DNA of 64,000 nucleotides from CAVVGZ01 sp963841845 (GCA_963841845.1 CAWJEG010000012.1:124001-188000), one strand, 5' to 3'. Shown: positions 46,788 through 56,112, counted from the stretch's first letter. Made by a program: numbers and translations. Notes: generated from the letters alone by a model not told the origin.

Positions 46788-49676
46788 CTAACCGGCGTGG
46801 TTTTCCACCAGGTATTTTCGGAGGTAGAAGCCGGTGTACGAGGCTTCCACCTGGCAGATCTCCTCCGGAGAACCAGCCGCAATCAGCTCCCCGCCCCGGT
46901 CCCCGCCTTCCGGGCCGAGGTCTATCACATGATCTGCAACCTTAATAATATCCATGTCATGTTCAATAATCAAGACCGTGTTTCCGGTATCCACCAGGCG
47001 CTGCAGGACTTCTATCAGTTTATGCACATCGGCGGCATGCAGCCCGACGGAAGGTTCATCCAGCACATAAAGCGTTCTTCCGGTCGCCCTTTTGGAGAGC
47101 TCCCGCGCTAATTTTACGCGCTGGGCTTCCCCGCCGGACAGGGTCACCCCCGGCTGGCCGATCCGAATGTAGCCCAGACCCACTTCATCCAGGGTATTCA
47201 GGCGGTTCATGATGGACGGGAAGGCGGAAAATATCTCCCGGGCTGATTCCACTGTCAGATCGAGCACATCGGCTATGGATAATCCCTTGAAATGAATCTG
47301 CAGCGTTTCGTGGTTAAAGCGGGCGCCGTGGCAGATATCACAGGGCACATAAACATCCGGCAGGAACTGCATCTCTATGCGCAGCTGGCCCTGCCCCTGG
47401 CAGGCCTCACAGCGGCCCCCGTGTACATTAAAGGAAAACCGCCCCGGCTTGTAGCCGCGCAGCTTGCTGTCCGGCAGCTCGGCAAACAGTTTGCGGATTT
47501 CATCAAACATGCCTGTATAGGTTCCGGGATTGGAACGGGGTGTTCTGCCAATGGGTGACTGGTCAATATTGATCACTTTATCCAGGTAGCCCAACCCTTC
47601 GATGCGGTCATGTTCACCCGGCGTGATCCGGGCACCATTGAGTGCCCTGGCCAGCGATTTGTACAATACATCCACCATCAAAGTGGATTTGCCGGATCCG
47701 GAGACACCGGTGATGCACACCAGTTTACCCAGCGGTATTTCAACATCCAGGTTCTTCAGGTTATTTTCCCTGGCACCAACTATTTTGACCTTGTTACCGC
47801 TGCCGCTGCGCCGTTGTGCCGGCATTGGCACCTGCAGGCGCTTCGAGAGATAAGCCCCGGTCAACGATTGTTCCGATGCCAGGATGGCATCCAACGATCC
47901 TTCGGCAACCACCCATCCCCCATGCTCGCCGGCACCCGGCCCGAGGTCAATAATCCAGTCCGCCTTGCGGATGGTATCTTCATCATGTTCCACCACCATG
48001 ACGGTATTGCCAAGATCGCGCAGCGATTCCAGCGTGGCAAGCAGCCTGGCATTATCCCGCTGGTGCAGGCCAATGGAGGGCTCATCCAGTACATAGAGCA
48101 CCCCCATCAGGTGGGAACCGATCTGGGTAGCCAGGCGGATGCGCTGAGCTTCCCCGCCGGATAAGGTCCCTGCCGAGCGGTTCAGGGTTAAGTAATCCAG
48201 CCCGACATCCACTAAAAACCCCAGGCGGGTATTGATTTCGCGCAGGATGCGGCTGGCAATTGCTTTCTGGCGCTCATTAAGTGCATCGCCTGCCGTGAGT
48301 TCCTCCATCCACAGGCGGGAGCGCAGAACCGGCCAGGATGTAACTTCAACAATGTTATGGTCCGATACCGTTACCGCCATGGATTCGGGGCGCAGCCTGG
48401 TACCTTTACAGGTCGGGCAGACCCGGTCGGACATGAATTCTGAAATCCTTGACCGGATGAAATCTGAGTTGGTCTCCCGGTAGCGCCGTTCCAGGTTGGG
48501 GATGACTCCTTCAAAGGGTGTCCGGTAAGTGGATTCCCGGTTATTGCGGCCTTCCAGCTTGATTTTAATTTCTTCCTCGCCCGTCCCGTATAGGATTTTA
48601 TCCAACTTTTCCTGCGGTATGGTACGTACCGGTGCATCCATATCGATCCTGTAATGGTGTGAGACGGCTTCCACCATCTGCCAGTAATATCCCCCCTGAA
48701 AACGCCCGGTATTCCACTCCATGGCAGCAATCGCCCCTTCGTTCAGGGAACATTCCGGGTCCGGCAGCAGCAGGTTGGGATCGATCTCCAGCTTGGAACC
48801 GAGCCCCTGGCAGTCCGTGCAGGCGCCGTGCGGCGTATTAAAGGAAAACATGCGCGGTTCAATTTCCGGCAGGCTGATGCCGTGTTCCGGGCAGGACAGG
48901 TGTTCCGAAAAGAACAGGTCCACCCCCGCATCTTTGCTGATATCGTTGATGATCAGGAATCCTTCGCCCACCTTCAGGGCTGTCTCCACTGAATCGGTCA
49001 GGCGCGAGCGCATCGATTTCTGGTCCTCATCCGATTCGTTGTGGGAAAGAACAAGACGGTCAACTACAGCTTCTATGTTATGGATCTTGTAGCGGTCAAG
49101 GGTGATTTCTTCATCCAGGCTGAAAACCTGGCCGTCAACCCGCACCCGGGCAAATCCCGCTTTGCGGATTTCCTCAAAGACAGTCTGGTAGGTTCCCTTC
49201 CGCCCGCGCACGATCGGGGAAAGGATCAGCAGCCGGCTCGCTTCCGCCATTTTCTCAATGAAGTCCACAATCTCCTGGGCGGACTGCTTGACCACTTCCC
49301 GGCCGCAAACCGGGCAGTGCGGAATGCCAATCCGCGCATACAGCAGGCGCAGATAATCATAAATCTCGGTGACCGTGCCGACTGTTGAGCGCGGATTATG
49401 GGAGGTTGCCCTCTGATCGATGGACACCGCCGGGGAAAGCCCCTCAATGGCATCCACATCCGGCTTATCCATCTGCCCCAGGAACTGGCGGGCATAGGAG
49501 GACAGCGATTCAACATAGCGGCGCTGTCCTTCAGCAAATATGGTATCAAATGCCAGGGAGGATTTCCCGGAACCGGACAAACCGGTGATGACCACCAGTT
49601 TGTCGCGCGGAATATCTACGCTTATATTTTTCAGGTTATGCTGGCGGGCGCCGATCACCCGGATGCTGTTGCTCAT
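46788..49676 (-). CDS. uvrA: excinuclease ABC subunit A
   Basis: UvrA is the damage-recognition ATPase of nucleotide excision repair. About 962 residues from ATG 49676 (MSNSIRVIGARQHNLKN). Two Walker A motifs (GLSGSGKSSLAFD and GVSGSGKSTLMVD), two ABC signatures (GTLSGGEAQRIRLA and VTLSGGEAQRVKLA) and zinc-binding Cys pairs (CTDCQGLG; CEACQGQG...CDICHGARF) are intact. The frame is open upstream to 49709 but lacks a better start. Confidence 0.98.
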   Translation of the reverse strand: MSNSIRVIGARQHNLKNISVDIPRDKLVVITGLSGSGKSSLAFDTIFAEGQRRYVESLSSYARQFLGQMDKPDVDAIEGLSPAVSIDQRATSHNPRSTVGTVTEIYDYLRLLYARIGIPHCPVCGREVVKQSAQEIVDFIEKMAEASRLLILSPIVRGRKGTYQTVFEEIRKAGFARVRVDGQVFSLDEEITLDRYKIHNIEAVVDRLVLSHNESDEDQKSMRSRLTDSVETALKVGEGFLIINDISKDAGVDLFFSEHLSCPEHGISLPEIEPRMFSFNTPHGACTDCQGLGSKLEIDPNLLLPDPECSLNEGAIAAMEWNTGRFQGGYYWQMVEAVSHHYRIDMDAPVRTIPQEKLDKILYGTGEEEIKIKLEGRNNRESTYRTPFEGVIPNLERRYRETNSDFIRSRISEFMSDRVCPTCKGTRLRPESMAVTVSDHNIVEVTSWPVLRSRLWMEELTAGDALNERQKAIASRILREINTRLGFLVDVGLDYLTLNRSAGTLSGGEAQRIRLATQIGSHLMGVLYVLDEPSIGLHQRDNARLLATLESLRDLGNTVMVVEHDEDTIRKADWIIDLGPGAGEHGGWVVAEGSLDAILASEQSLTGAYLSKRLQVPMPAQRRSGSGNKVKIVGARENNLKNLDVEIPLGKLVCITGVSGSGKSTLMVDVLYKSLARALNGARITPGEHDRIEGLGYLDKVINIDQSPIGRTPRSNPGTYTGMFDEIRKLFAELPDSKLRGYKPGRFSFNVHGGRCEACQGQGQLRIEMQFLPDVYVPCDICHGARFNHETLQIHFKGLSIADVLDLTVESAREIFSAFPSIMNRLNTLDEVGLGYIRIGQPGVTLSGGEAQRVKLARELSKRATGRTLYVLDEPSVGLHAADVHKLIEVLQRLVDTGNTVLIIEHDMDIIKVADHVIDLGPEGGDRGGELIAAGSPEEICQVEASYTGFYLRKYLVENHAG

Positions 49677-49763
49677 TATGGACAGCCTTTTGAGAAATGC
49701 ACAGAACATTTCCCTGTTCGATATAACAGAATATATTTTCTAATTAATCAACTGCAATTGAAT

Positions 49764-49794
49764 ATTATACCAAATTCATTACCCGGCCTGTGAA
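49764..49794 (-). promoter_or_regulatory. uvrA promoter
   Basis: Reading the minus strand, TTCACA (5 of 6 to TTGACA), a 19-nt spacer, then a perfect TATAAT, about 88 nt upstream of the uvrA ATG. Confidence 0.6.
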
Positions 49795-49938
49795 ATTTTG
49801 TATAACGCATGCCTCCCGGATGGCAAAATTCTATGGGCGTATCCCTCAATCGAACTGCAATAATGCTGATTGCAAAAAATTGAATCCTGTTCGCCTGTAA
49901 AGGAATCCAGGCTATCCTTTTTCAACCAAAAATTTTTC

Positions 49939-49969
49939 TGGACAGCATGCCGGTGAGTGGATGTATAAT
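49939..49969 (+). promoter_or_regulatory. MFS transporter promoter
   Basis: TGGACA, 19-nt spacer and TATAAT lie 37 nt before the ATG of the downstream permease gene. Confidence 0.6.
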
Positions 49970-50006
49970 TGGTTTTTAATCCTATTCTAAGAAACGGAGC
50001 GGCAGA

Positions 50007-51302
50007 ATGGAGCAAAAAAATATCAAGAAAATCCAGAATGCGTGGGCCATGTACGACTGGGCAAATTCAGCATTTGCCACCACCATCATGGCGGCAGTCT
50101 TACCGGTCTACTACGCTACCGTTGCCGGAGCCAAGCTGCCCGGCAATACTGCTACGGTGTATTGGGCTTACACCACCTCCATCTCTCTGCTGATTGTGGC
50201 ATTGATATCACCTTTCCTGGGCGCAATTGCTGATTTTAAGGGCAATAAGAAGAAATTTTTGCTGGCCTTCATCCTGATTGGTGTGCTTGGGACCTCCCTG
50301 CTGTACTTTGTGCGCACCGGTGATTGGATGATGGCATCGCTTTTCTTTCTACTTGGGGAGCTTGGCTTTGCCGGTTCATTTGTTTTTTATGATGCCCTGC
50401 TGCCACATATCACCACCCCCGAGACAATTGACCAGGTATCCTCACGCGGCTATGCCATGGGCTACCTCGGCGGCGGCATCCTACTGGCAATTAACCTGGC
50501 CATGATCATGCTCGCCCCGGAGGAACTGACCGGCTTGATGACCCGCCTGTCCTTCCTATCCGTGGCGGTGTGGTGGCTGGTGTTCTCCCTGCCGATCTTG
50601 CGCGTGGTTCCGGAACCCCCCCGTAGAATCCTGCCTGGCGAGAAGGGCCTTAATCCTTTCACAGCGTCAGCGAAACGCCTGACCAAAACCTTCCGGGAGA
50701 TCACCCGCTTCCGCAACCTGTTTCTTTTTCTGTTGGCTTTCTGGTTCTACAATGACGGCATCGGAACCATCATCAAAATGGCCACCATCTACGGGGCGGA
50801 AATCGGCATCGGGCAGGTTGACCTGATCGGCACCCTGTTGATGGTTCAGTTTGTTGCCATCCCTTTTGCATTTCTATTCGGTTGGCTGGCAAACAGGATC
50901 GGTACGAAACAAGCCTTATCCATCAGCCTGTTTGTCTATATCGGCATCGCCATTGCCGCCTACTTTATCAGCCTGCCCTGGCATTTCTGGGCGCTGGGAT
51001 TTGCCGTGGCAACTGTTCAGGGTGGAAGCCAGGCACTCAGCCGCAGCCTGTTCGGAAGGATGGCTCCTAAAAGCAAATCGGCTGAATTTTTTGGATTCTT
51101 TTCTGTTTTTGAGAAATTCGCCGGGATCGCCGGTCCGTTGGTTTTTGGCCTTGTGGGGCAGACCATGGGCAACAGCCGTCTCGCAATCGTCTCCCTGATC
51201 GTATTCTTTGTGATTGGGCTGGTAATACTTTCCCGGGTAAACATCGAGGATGGTGTGCGGGCTGCCCGGGAGGATGAGGCAGAGTTGATACCGGCTGCCT
51301 GA
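50007..51302 (+). CDS. MFS transporter, UMF1/Atg22-like family
   Basis: This 431-residue major facilitator with about 12 TMs has the UMF1 signature AWAMYDWANSAFATTIM at residues 11-27 and the central basic loop RILPGEKGLNPFTASAKRL. Related proteins are Atg22-like amino-acid effluxers and many uncharacterised bacterial permeases; substrate cannot be assigned. It is a single gene with its own promoter, convergent with ruvA (38-nt gap). Confidence 0.9.
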   Translation: MEQKNIKKIQNAWAMYDWANSAFATTIMAAVLPVYYATVAGAKLPGNTATVYWAYTTSISLLIVALISPFLGAIADFKGNKKKFLLAFILIGVLGTSLLYFVRTGDWMMASLFFLLGELGFAGSFVFYDALLPHITTPETIDQVSSRGYAMGYLGGGILLAINLAMIMLAPEELTGLMTRLSFLSVAVWWLVFSLPILRVVPEPPRRILPGEKGLNPFTASAKRLTKTFREITRFRNLFLFLLAFWFYNDGIGTIIKMATIYGAEIGIGQVDLIGTLLMVQFVAIPFAFLFGWLANRIGTKQALSISLFVYIGIAIAAYFISLPWHFWALGFAVATVQGGSQALSRSLFGRMAPKSKSAEFFGFFSVFEKFAGIAGPLVFGLVGQTMGNSRLAIVSLIVFFVIGLVILSRVNIEDGVRAAREDEAELIPAA

Positions 51303-51340
51303 ACCTGTCAATCAGGAATATGCCCGTAAGAAATTGAAAA

Positions 51341-51916
51341 TTAAACAGAAAAGAATCTCAACGCCAGGCGCAGCCTCTCTTCAAGGTCCTGGGGAGTGTC
51401 CTTTGGGATGTATTGGATGGCAGCCTGGGCTTCAACGATGCTGTAGCCAAGCCCGGTCAGCGCTGCCATCACCTCGGTATCCACATCGCTTTCCGGAATC
51501 CGTTCAAATTCTCCTTCAGCTTTTATCCGCCCTTGCAAATAAAGACCAATCTTCTGGGCAGTCTTTTTCCCAACCCCCGGCACCCGGGCGAAAATATCCG
51601 GCTGTTCGCTTAGAACAGCGCGGCGGATTGCGTCGATAGTCAGTGATGAAATTATTGCAGCACTCAGGCGTGGACCTACGCCATTTACTCCCAGGAGCAG
51701 GTTGAAATAGTTGCCTTCCTCCTGGGTTTCAAAACCATACAGGGTCAGCGAATCTTCCCTTACCACCAGATGGGTGAATAAGAAAATGCTTTCCTCCAGG
51801 CGGCTTTGCTCCCTCACCGCCGGGGAAACGAACACTTTGAAGCCAATCCCGCCTACATCCAGGATAATAAAATCTTCACCAGCCTGGATCATCTTTCCAT
51901 GTATGGTCGCTATCAT
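51341..51916 (-). CDS. ruvA: Holliday junction helicase subunit RuvA
   Basis: RuvA tetramers bind four-way junctions and load RuvB. At 191 residues it has an N-terminal OB fold (MIATIHGKMIQAGEDFIILD), a double HhH (GVNGVGPRLSAAIIS; RVPGVGKKTAQKIGLYL) and a C-terminal RuvB-binding domain (EVMAALTGLGYSIVEAQAAI). GAGGAT precedes the ATG. Confidence 0.97.
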   Translation of the reverse strand: MIATIHGKMIQAGEDFIILDVGGIGFKVFVSPAVREQSRLEESIFLFTHLVVREDSLTLYGFETQEEGNYFNLLLGVNGVGPRLSAAIISSLTIDAIRRAVLSEQPDIFARVPGVGKKTAQKIGLYLQGRIKAEGEFERIPESDVDTEVMAALTGLGYSIVEAQAAIQYIPKDTPQDLEERLRLALRFFSV

Positions 51917-52306
51917 GGCTAATCCTCATCTCTATTCTAATCCGGCTAGCTGTCCAAAGCCATTCATGGAGTTCGCCGGGATAATGGGGCTTATCTACCG
52001 GTCAAAACTGCGGGCAGTGATCCTAAAAAATTGCTCTGCCTGCTGCCAATGGTTTACGCGCCACCGGTTTACCGTATGATAAAAAAGTGCTTGACGCAGG
52101 TATATCCGGGAGTTCCAGGACCATTTGATAATCTGTATCCGTTATTTCAGGCGCCGTCCAGCCTCCCGGATGAAAACCCGCGATCCATTAATGGTAGTTG
52201 TTTTGCTTCCCTGTACAGGATTTTCAATGGCGGTCAAAATCATAACAGGGTCAGGCAGGGGTATTTCGATATGATCCGTTTCCTGTCTTTACTCCGAATA
52301 GCTGAA
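51917..52306. other. 390-nt gene-free stretch upstream of ruvA
   Basis: No ORF with family resemblance, RNA gene or clear hairpin is visible. Confidence 0.4.
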
Positions 52307-52531
52307 TCACTCCCTGTCAAGGAGTTTTAACAACTCATAGACAAAAAACGCCGGCCAGACGATGCCTTTCAAGAATCCCAGGACCCCTTCCCGGAAAGTG
52401 GTGGCGCGCTTGAAGTAGTAAACCCAGGCGCCGATGACACCCAAACCATAGACCGTATCGGAAGCGCCGCCGTAATGGTGCGTGGTCATTTTCTGGTCCT
52501 CATTTTCGTTTGTAATTAATTCACTGGTCAT
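52307..52531 (-). CDS. small conserved-looking membrane protein
   Basis: This 74-residue protein has an AAGGAG site 6-10 nt before its ATG. The sequence GGASDTVYGLGVIGAWVYYF and the amphipathic GFLKGIVWPAFFVYELLKLL give two hydrophobic segments. It resembles short hypothetical membrane proteins seen in many bacterial genomes; function unknown. An internal ATG (MTTHHYGG) is an alternative start. Confidence 0.65.
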   Translation of the reverse strand: MTSELITNENEDQKMTTHHYGGASDTVYGLGVIGAWVYYFKRATTFREGVLGFLKGIVWPAFFVYELLKLLDRE

Positions 52532-52986
52532 CTCTTCTCCTTATTCTTAACGCGTTTGCTGCGATTGGATACAAAAATCTGTTCAGGCAGTGGATAACGG
52601 ACATAACAGCGTCTTGCAGGTTACCAACAGCCTTGGTAACCTTCCCGTCTCAGCTCGGACCTGGAAGGATAATTAAATATTACCATCATTTTGCATTCGC
52701 CGTTTTTATCCTCTTAACCGTTGCCGCATTCTTGCCCTTGTTTGATGGGAATGCTATCGTGGTATCACGATTTGGATTCTCGAACCCAAATAAAAACCCT
52801 CCCTGAGAAATTTTATATGTTCTCAGAACCCGAAAGGTTGCAGCACAGTGATGGCTGAATATCCGATTTATAGCAGTGGGTTGTCCAATAATTTCAACTG
52901 GATTATCCCGGATTATCTTAAGGTAAGGATTATTTGGGACAAATCCTGGATTGAGGTTGGCAATCCCTCAGCCTGAATTATTTTGA
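52532..52986. other. 455-nt gene-free stretch with a perfect hairpin
   Basis: The only structure is a perfect 10-bp hairpin at 52618-52642 (AGGTTACCAA / TTGGTAACCT, 5-nt loop). It lies between the small membrane protein and the SpoU methyltransferase, both minus strand, so it may end the methyltransferase transcript, although 345 nt downstream of that stop. Confidence 0.45.
52618..52642. repeat. perfect 10-bp hairpin
   Basis: Inverted repeat with a 5-nt loop and no T-run on either strand; could be a protein-binding site or RNA hairpin. Confidence 0.5.
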
Positions 52987-53790
52987 TTATTGTTTACGGA
53001 CGTTCCTCTGTTTGAATACTTCAGAGAGGATCACCGCCGCTGCAATGGAAACGTTCAAAGAATCGCTGCGCCCGACCATCGGGATTCTCACACAGTAATT
53101 GCACATCTTCAGGTGTTTTTCGTTAAGCCCTTCCCGCTCGCTGCCCATCAGCAGGATAAGGTTATCCGGGTAATAAACCTGGTAATAGTCCACCGGGGAA
53201 TTCCCGCTGGCACCGACCAGGGTAAAAGGGTTATCCTGCAGGTGTGTCCCCAATTCTTGCAGGGTCACCCTCACCAGTTTCTGTGAGAAAACAGCTCCCA
53301 TGCTGGAACGCATCGACGTCGGATCATAGGGATCGGTTGACTGGTCCAGCAGGAGAACCCCCTCAGCGCCAAAGGCATCCCCGGTCCGCAGGATCGTCCC
53401 CAGGTTGCCTGGATTCTGGATGGAATCAAGGGCTATCCAAAGGCTGCCCTCCTTGAGAATGTTCACATCCGCCAGGGTGTGCCAGCGCTGGTGCACAGCT
53501 GCAGCAATCCCCTGGGGATTGTCCTTGAGAGAAAAATGGCGGAAGACGTCCGCGCTGACTTCTACAGCAGCAATCCCCCGTTTAGCCTGTTCCTGGACCA
53601 GGTTTTGCCCGAATTCACTGCATAAGAGTTCGGTGGAATAAATGATCGCTTCAATGCTTGCCCCGGTCTGGACAGCTTCCCCAACCAGGCGCAGACCCTC
53701 CAGGTAAAACAAACCCGTACTCTGGCGGTATTTACGGTCTTTCAGTTTTTTAATATCTTTTATGGCCTGGTTGGCTGTGCTGGTAATCAT
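52987..53790 (-). CDS. TrmH/SpoU family RNA 2'-O-methyltransferase
   Basis: This SPOUT-class methyltransferase of 267 residues probably targets rRNA or tRNA ribose. N-terminal substrate-binding domain (KLKDRKYRQSTGLFYLEGLR), then the SPOUT core: motif 1 SIQNPGNLGTILRTGDAFG, motif 2 ILLMGSEREGL and motif 3 RIPMVGRSDSLNVSIAAAV. Closest in layout to RlmB/TsnR-like 23S rRNA enzymes; the exact target is not readable. It follows ruvC by 21 nt. Confidence 0.9.
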   Translation of the reverse strand: MITSTANQAIKDIKKLKDRKYRQSTGLFYLEGLRLVGEAVQTGASIEAIIYSTELLCSEFGQNLVQEQAKRGIAAVEVSADVFRHFSLKDNPQGIAAAVHQRWHTLADVNILKEGSLWIALDSIQNPGNLGTILRTGDAFGAEGVLLLDQSTDPYDPTSMRSSMGAVFSQKLVRVTLQELGTHLQDNPFTLVGASGNSPVDYYQVYYPDNLILLMGSEREGLNEKHLKMCNYCVRIPMVGRSDSLNVSIAAAVILSEVFKQRNVRKQ

Positions 53791-53811
53791 GGGATGACCT
53801 GCATGTGAGGT

Positions 53812-54306
53812 TCAAGACTCATACATATCGTAATATCGATGGCTGTGCAAGTGGCAGATGGCTATAGCCAGGGCGTCAGCTGCATCATCAGGTTTGACAA
53901 TTGTATCCATCTGAAGGAGTACTTTGACCATTTCCTGGATTTGTTTCTTATCTGCATTCCCGTAACCAGCCACCGCCTGTTTCACAGCAACCGGTGGATA
54001 TTCGAACACGGGAATACCCGCCAGGGCACAGGACAGCAGGACAACCCCGCGTGCCTGGCTGACGGACATGGCAGATTTCACGTTTTTCTGGAAAAAAAGC
54101 GTTTCAACTCCCGCGCTGTCCGGCTCGAACTGCTCGATCAGCCGGTTCAACTCATTGAAAAGTCGGAGCAGGCGCTCCTGCTGGGACAGCCCTGTTTCGG
54201 TTCGGATTACCCCGCTAGCCATACAGGAAATCTCTCCGGTTTCATCTTCTTTAATGAGACCGTAACCGGTGATCGCAATACCCGGATCAATCCCCAGAAT
54301 GACCAT
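53812..54306 (-). CDS. ruvC: Holliday junction resolvase RuvC
   Basis: RuvC nicks Holliday junctions. At 164 residues the catalytic acidic residues are visible in GIDPGIAITGYGLI (Asp), VETLFFQKN (Glu) and DDAADALAIAICH (Asp pair). It lies 8 nt after yebC and before the SpoU gene, the common yebC-ruvC order; ruvA is 1.9 kb away and ruvB is not in the window. Confidence 0.96.
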   Translation of the reverse strand: MVILGIDPGIAITGYGLIKEDETGEISCMASGVIRTETGLSQQERLLRLFNELNRLIEQFEPDSAGVETLFFQKNVKSAMSVSQARGVVLLSCALAGIPVFEYPPVAVKQAVAGYGNADKKQIQEMVKVLLQMDTIVKPDDAADALAIAICHLHSHRYYDMYES

Positions 54307-54314
54307 GACCGCCG

Positions 54315-55067
54315 TCAGGCTTCCAAACTCTGCAGGGCTTCTTCGGTTATTTTTAGATTGGTGTAAACGTTTTGAATATCATCCAGCTCTTCGAGTGCTT
54401 CCATAGTCCGCAGTACCTGCAGGGTTTCGTCCACAGCCAGCTCAATTTCCTGGTTGGGAATCATGCGCAGTTCCGCTTCCGACGGGAGTGTTTTAGCATC
54501 CCGGAAGATATTGCTGAGGATTTTAAAATTCTCCACCGGGGCAAAAACCTCAATGTTCTCTTCCTCTTCGCTCACATCATCCGCCCCGCCTTCAACCGCC
54601 AGTTCAAAAATTTTATCGAAGTTATTCTTGGCGGATGGGAAGGAAAAATATGCGATACGCTTAAACTGCCAGGTCACCGAACCGACTTCACTCATGCTTC
54701 CGCCAGAGCGGGTGAGGATGTGGCGTATTTCAGATACCGTCCGGTTGCGGTTTTCAGTGACACACTCGAGAACGAAGGCAATTCCATGAGGGCCATACCC
54801 TTCATAGTTGGCTTCAACAAAATCCTCGCTGTCCTTCAATTCACCAGCCCCGCGTTTAATTGCCCGCTCAATATTATCTTTTGGCATATTTGCTTCGCGG
54901 GCATGATCCACAGCCAGGCGAAGGCGGAAATTCATGTCCGGGTCGCTGCCACCTTCCCGTGCAGCCATGAGGATTTCACGGGTGAGTCGTGTAAACAGCT
55001 GCCCGCGCTTGGCATCCGCGGCGCCTTTCTTTCGCTTAATCGTAGACCATTTAGAATGTCCAGACAT
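54315..55067 (-). CDS. yebC: YebC/PmpR family regulator
   Basis: This 250-residue YebC-family protein starts GHSKWSTIKRKKGAADAKRG and has GPHGIAFVLECVTENRNRTVSEIRH and GSVTWQFKR (each family-typical). Members act as transcription regulators, and recent work on the family implicates some in relief of ribosome stalling. Start is ATG 55067 with AAGGAG upstream; two extra codons upstream are possible. Confidence 0.96.
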   Translation of the reverse strand: MSGHSKWSTIKRKKGAADAKRGQLFTRLTREILMAAREGGSDPDMNFRLRLAVDHAREANMPKDNIERAIKRGAGELKDSEDFVEANYEGYGPHGIAFVLECVTENRNRTVSEIRHILTRSGGSMSEVGSVTWQFKRIAYFSFPSAKNNFDKIFELAVEGGADDVSEEEENIEVFAPVENFKILSNIFRDAKTLPSEAELRMIPNQEIELAVDETLQVLRTMEALEELDDIQNVYTNLKITEEALQSLEA

Positions 55068-55148
55068 AGGCAAATTCTCCTTATGATTCGTATCCTTTTT
55101 AATTGGATAAAAAATAAATTATATCATGCAAGCCGTTCACCATCGATT

Positions 55149-55937
55149 TCAGCGCACCCTGGAAATAATCCTGTCTTTTTCAATTTCCACCGGGTTTACC
55201 AGGCTGCCTATCCCTTCAATGCTGACCTCCACCTGGTTGCCGTGTTCTATCGGCCCGCTGCCAGGCGGTGAACCGGATAAAATGACATCCCCGGGGTAGA
55301 GCGTCATTACCGATGAAACAAAGGCTATCAGCTGCGGGATGGTGAAAACCATCTCATGGGTTGATGCCATCTGGCGCATTTCCGCATCCACCCGGCAGGT
55401 AATCAGCAAATCCACCGGGTCCAGTTCCGTTTCAATCCATGGCCCGATCGGGCAAAAGGTATCAAACCCCTTGGCACGATCCATCGTTCCATCTTCCTCC
55501 ATCAGATCCCGGGCGGTAATATCATTGGCTATGGTATAGCCAAAAATAAAATCACGGGCATTTTCCATATTAATCCAGCGCCCCTGCTTCCCAATCACCA
55601 CAGCCAGCTCTGCTCCATGCACTACATTCTGGCTTTGGGGCGGCAGGTAGATGGGATCATTTGGTCCAATAACCGTTGTGTGCGGTTTAAAATGCAGCAG
55701 CGGAATATCCGGGACATGGGGTTTTTCGCTGCCGGTGTGGATTACGTAATTATTTATAATGCCAATCACTTTGGCGGGAATTACCGGTGCAGCCAGCCGG
55801 ACCATGCTCAGCGGGATGTTAGCCTCTTTTCGCCGGTATTCATTAAAAATATCACCTTCCACCGGCCCAATCCGGTCCTCGTAAATCCATCCATAACTGG
55901 TTTCAGCCCCGCCCAGCCGGTAACGTACAAATCGCAT
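55149..55937 (-). CDS. fumarylacetoacetate hydrolase family protein
   Basis: This 262-residue FAH-fold enzyme has N-terminal VRYRLGGAETSYGWIYEDRI and a catalytic domain with NYVIHTGSEKP, the metal-site VHGAELAVVIGK, FGYTIANDITARD and the terminal PGDVILSGSPPGSGP. Family members hydrolyse or decarboxylate acylpyruvates; substrate here is unknown. It lies between yebC and the tRNA-Val locus, divergent from the latter. Confidence 0.92.
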   Translation of the reverse strand: MRFVRYRLGGAETSYGWIYEDRIGPVEGDIFNEYRRKEANIPLSMVRLAAPVIPAKVIGIINNYVIHTGSEKPHVPDIPLLHFKPHTTVIGPNDPIYLPPQSQNVVHGAELAVVIGKQGRWINMENARDFIFGYTIANDITARDLMEEDGTMDRAKGFDTFCPIGPWIETELDPVDLLITCRVDAEMRQMASTHEMVFTIPQLIAFVSSVMTLYPGDVILSGSPPGSGPIEHGNQVEVSIEGIGSLVNPVEIEKDRIISRVR

Positions 55938-55997
55938 AACGTATCTCTCCGGAACCCGATCTCAATAGAAAAAATCTGGATTCCTGTTTTTCTTGGG

Positions 55998-56003
55998 TAT
56001 AAT
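55998..56003 (+). promoter_or_regulatory. -10 box of the original tRNA-Val promoter
   Basis: TATAAT ends 9 nt before the first base of the tRNA sequence, the expected distance for tRNA transcription start. It now drives the truncated left copy. Confidence 0.65.
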
Positions 56004-56011
56004 ATTTGGTA

Positions 56012-56051
56012 CGGGCGGGTAGCTCAGTTGGTTAGAGCGCGTCCCTTACAA
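56012..56051 (+). repeat. left 40-bp direct repeat (attL), 5' half of tRNA-Val
   Basis: Forty bases identical to 58981-59020. It holds tRNA positions 1-38 (acceptor 5' strand, D-arm, anticodon stem 5' strand and loop) and ends at the 3' side of the anticodon loop (TTACAA). Sequences diverge immediately on both sides, as expected for a site-specific recombination core. Confidence 0.85.
56013..56051 (+). pseudogene. truncated tRNA-Val(UAC), 5' half only
   Basis: The tRNA stops after the anticodon loop and is followed by unrelated sequence and a strong hairpin, so no mature tRNA can form. Confidence 0.85.
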
Positions 56052-56063
56052 TAACTGATCATC

Positions 56064-56112
56064 AATAACGAGTGCGTTATTCGGACTGTGTCTAGGTAAC
56101 GCACTCGTTGTT
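56064..56112. repeat. 16-bp inverted repeat next to attL
   Basis: AATAACGAGTGCGTTA pairs with TAACGCACTCGTTGTT (13 perfect pairs, one G-U wobble, two more pairs) around a 17-nt loop. It starts 12 bp inside the element. Confidence 0.75.

Larger units (their letters stand above)
49677..50006. other. 330-nt divergent promoter region of uvrA and the MFS gene
   Basis: It contains a minus-strand promoter (TATAAT at 49764-49769, TTCACA at 49789-49794, 19-nt spacer) and a plus-strand promoter (TATAAT at 49964-49969, TGGACA at 49939-49944, 19-nt spacer). The uvrA leader also has a small palindrome, GAACA-N6-TGTTC, at 49704-49719. Confidence 0.55.
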
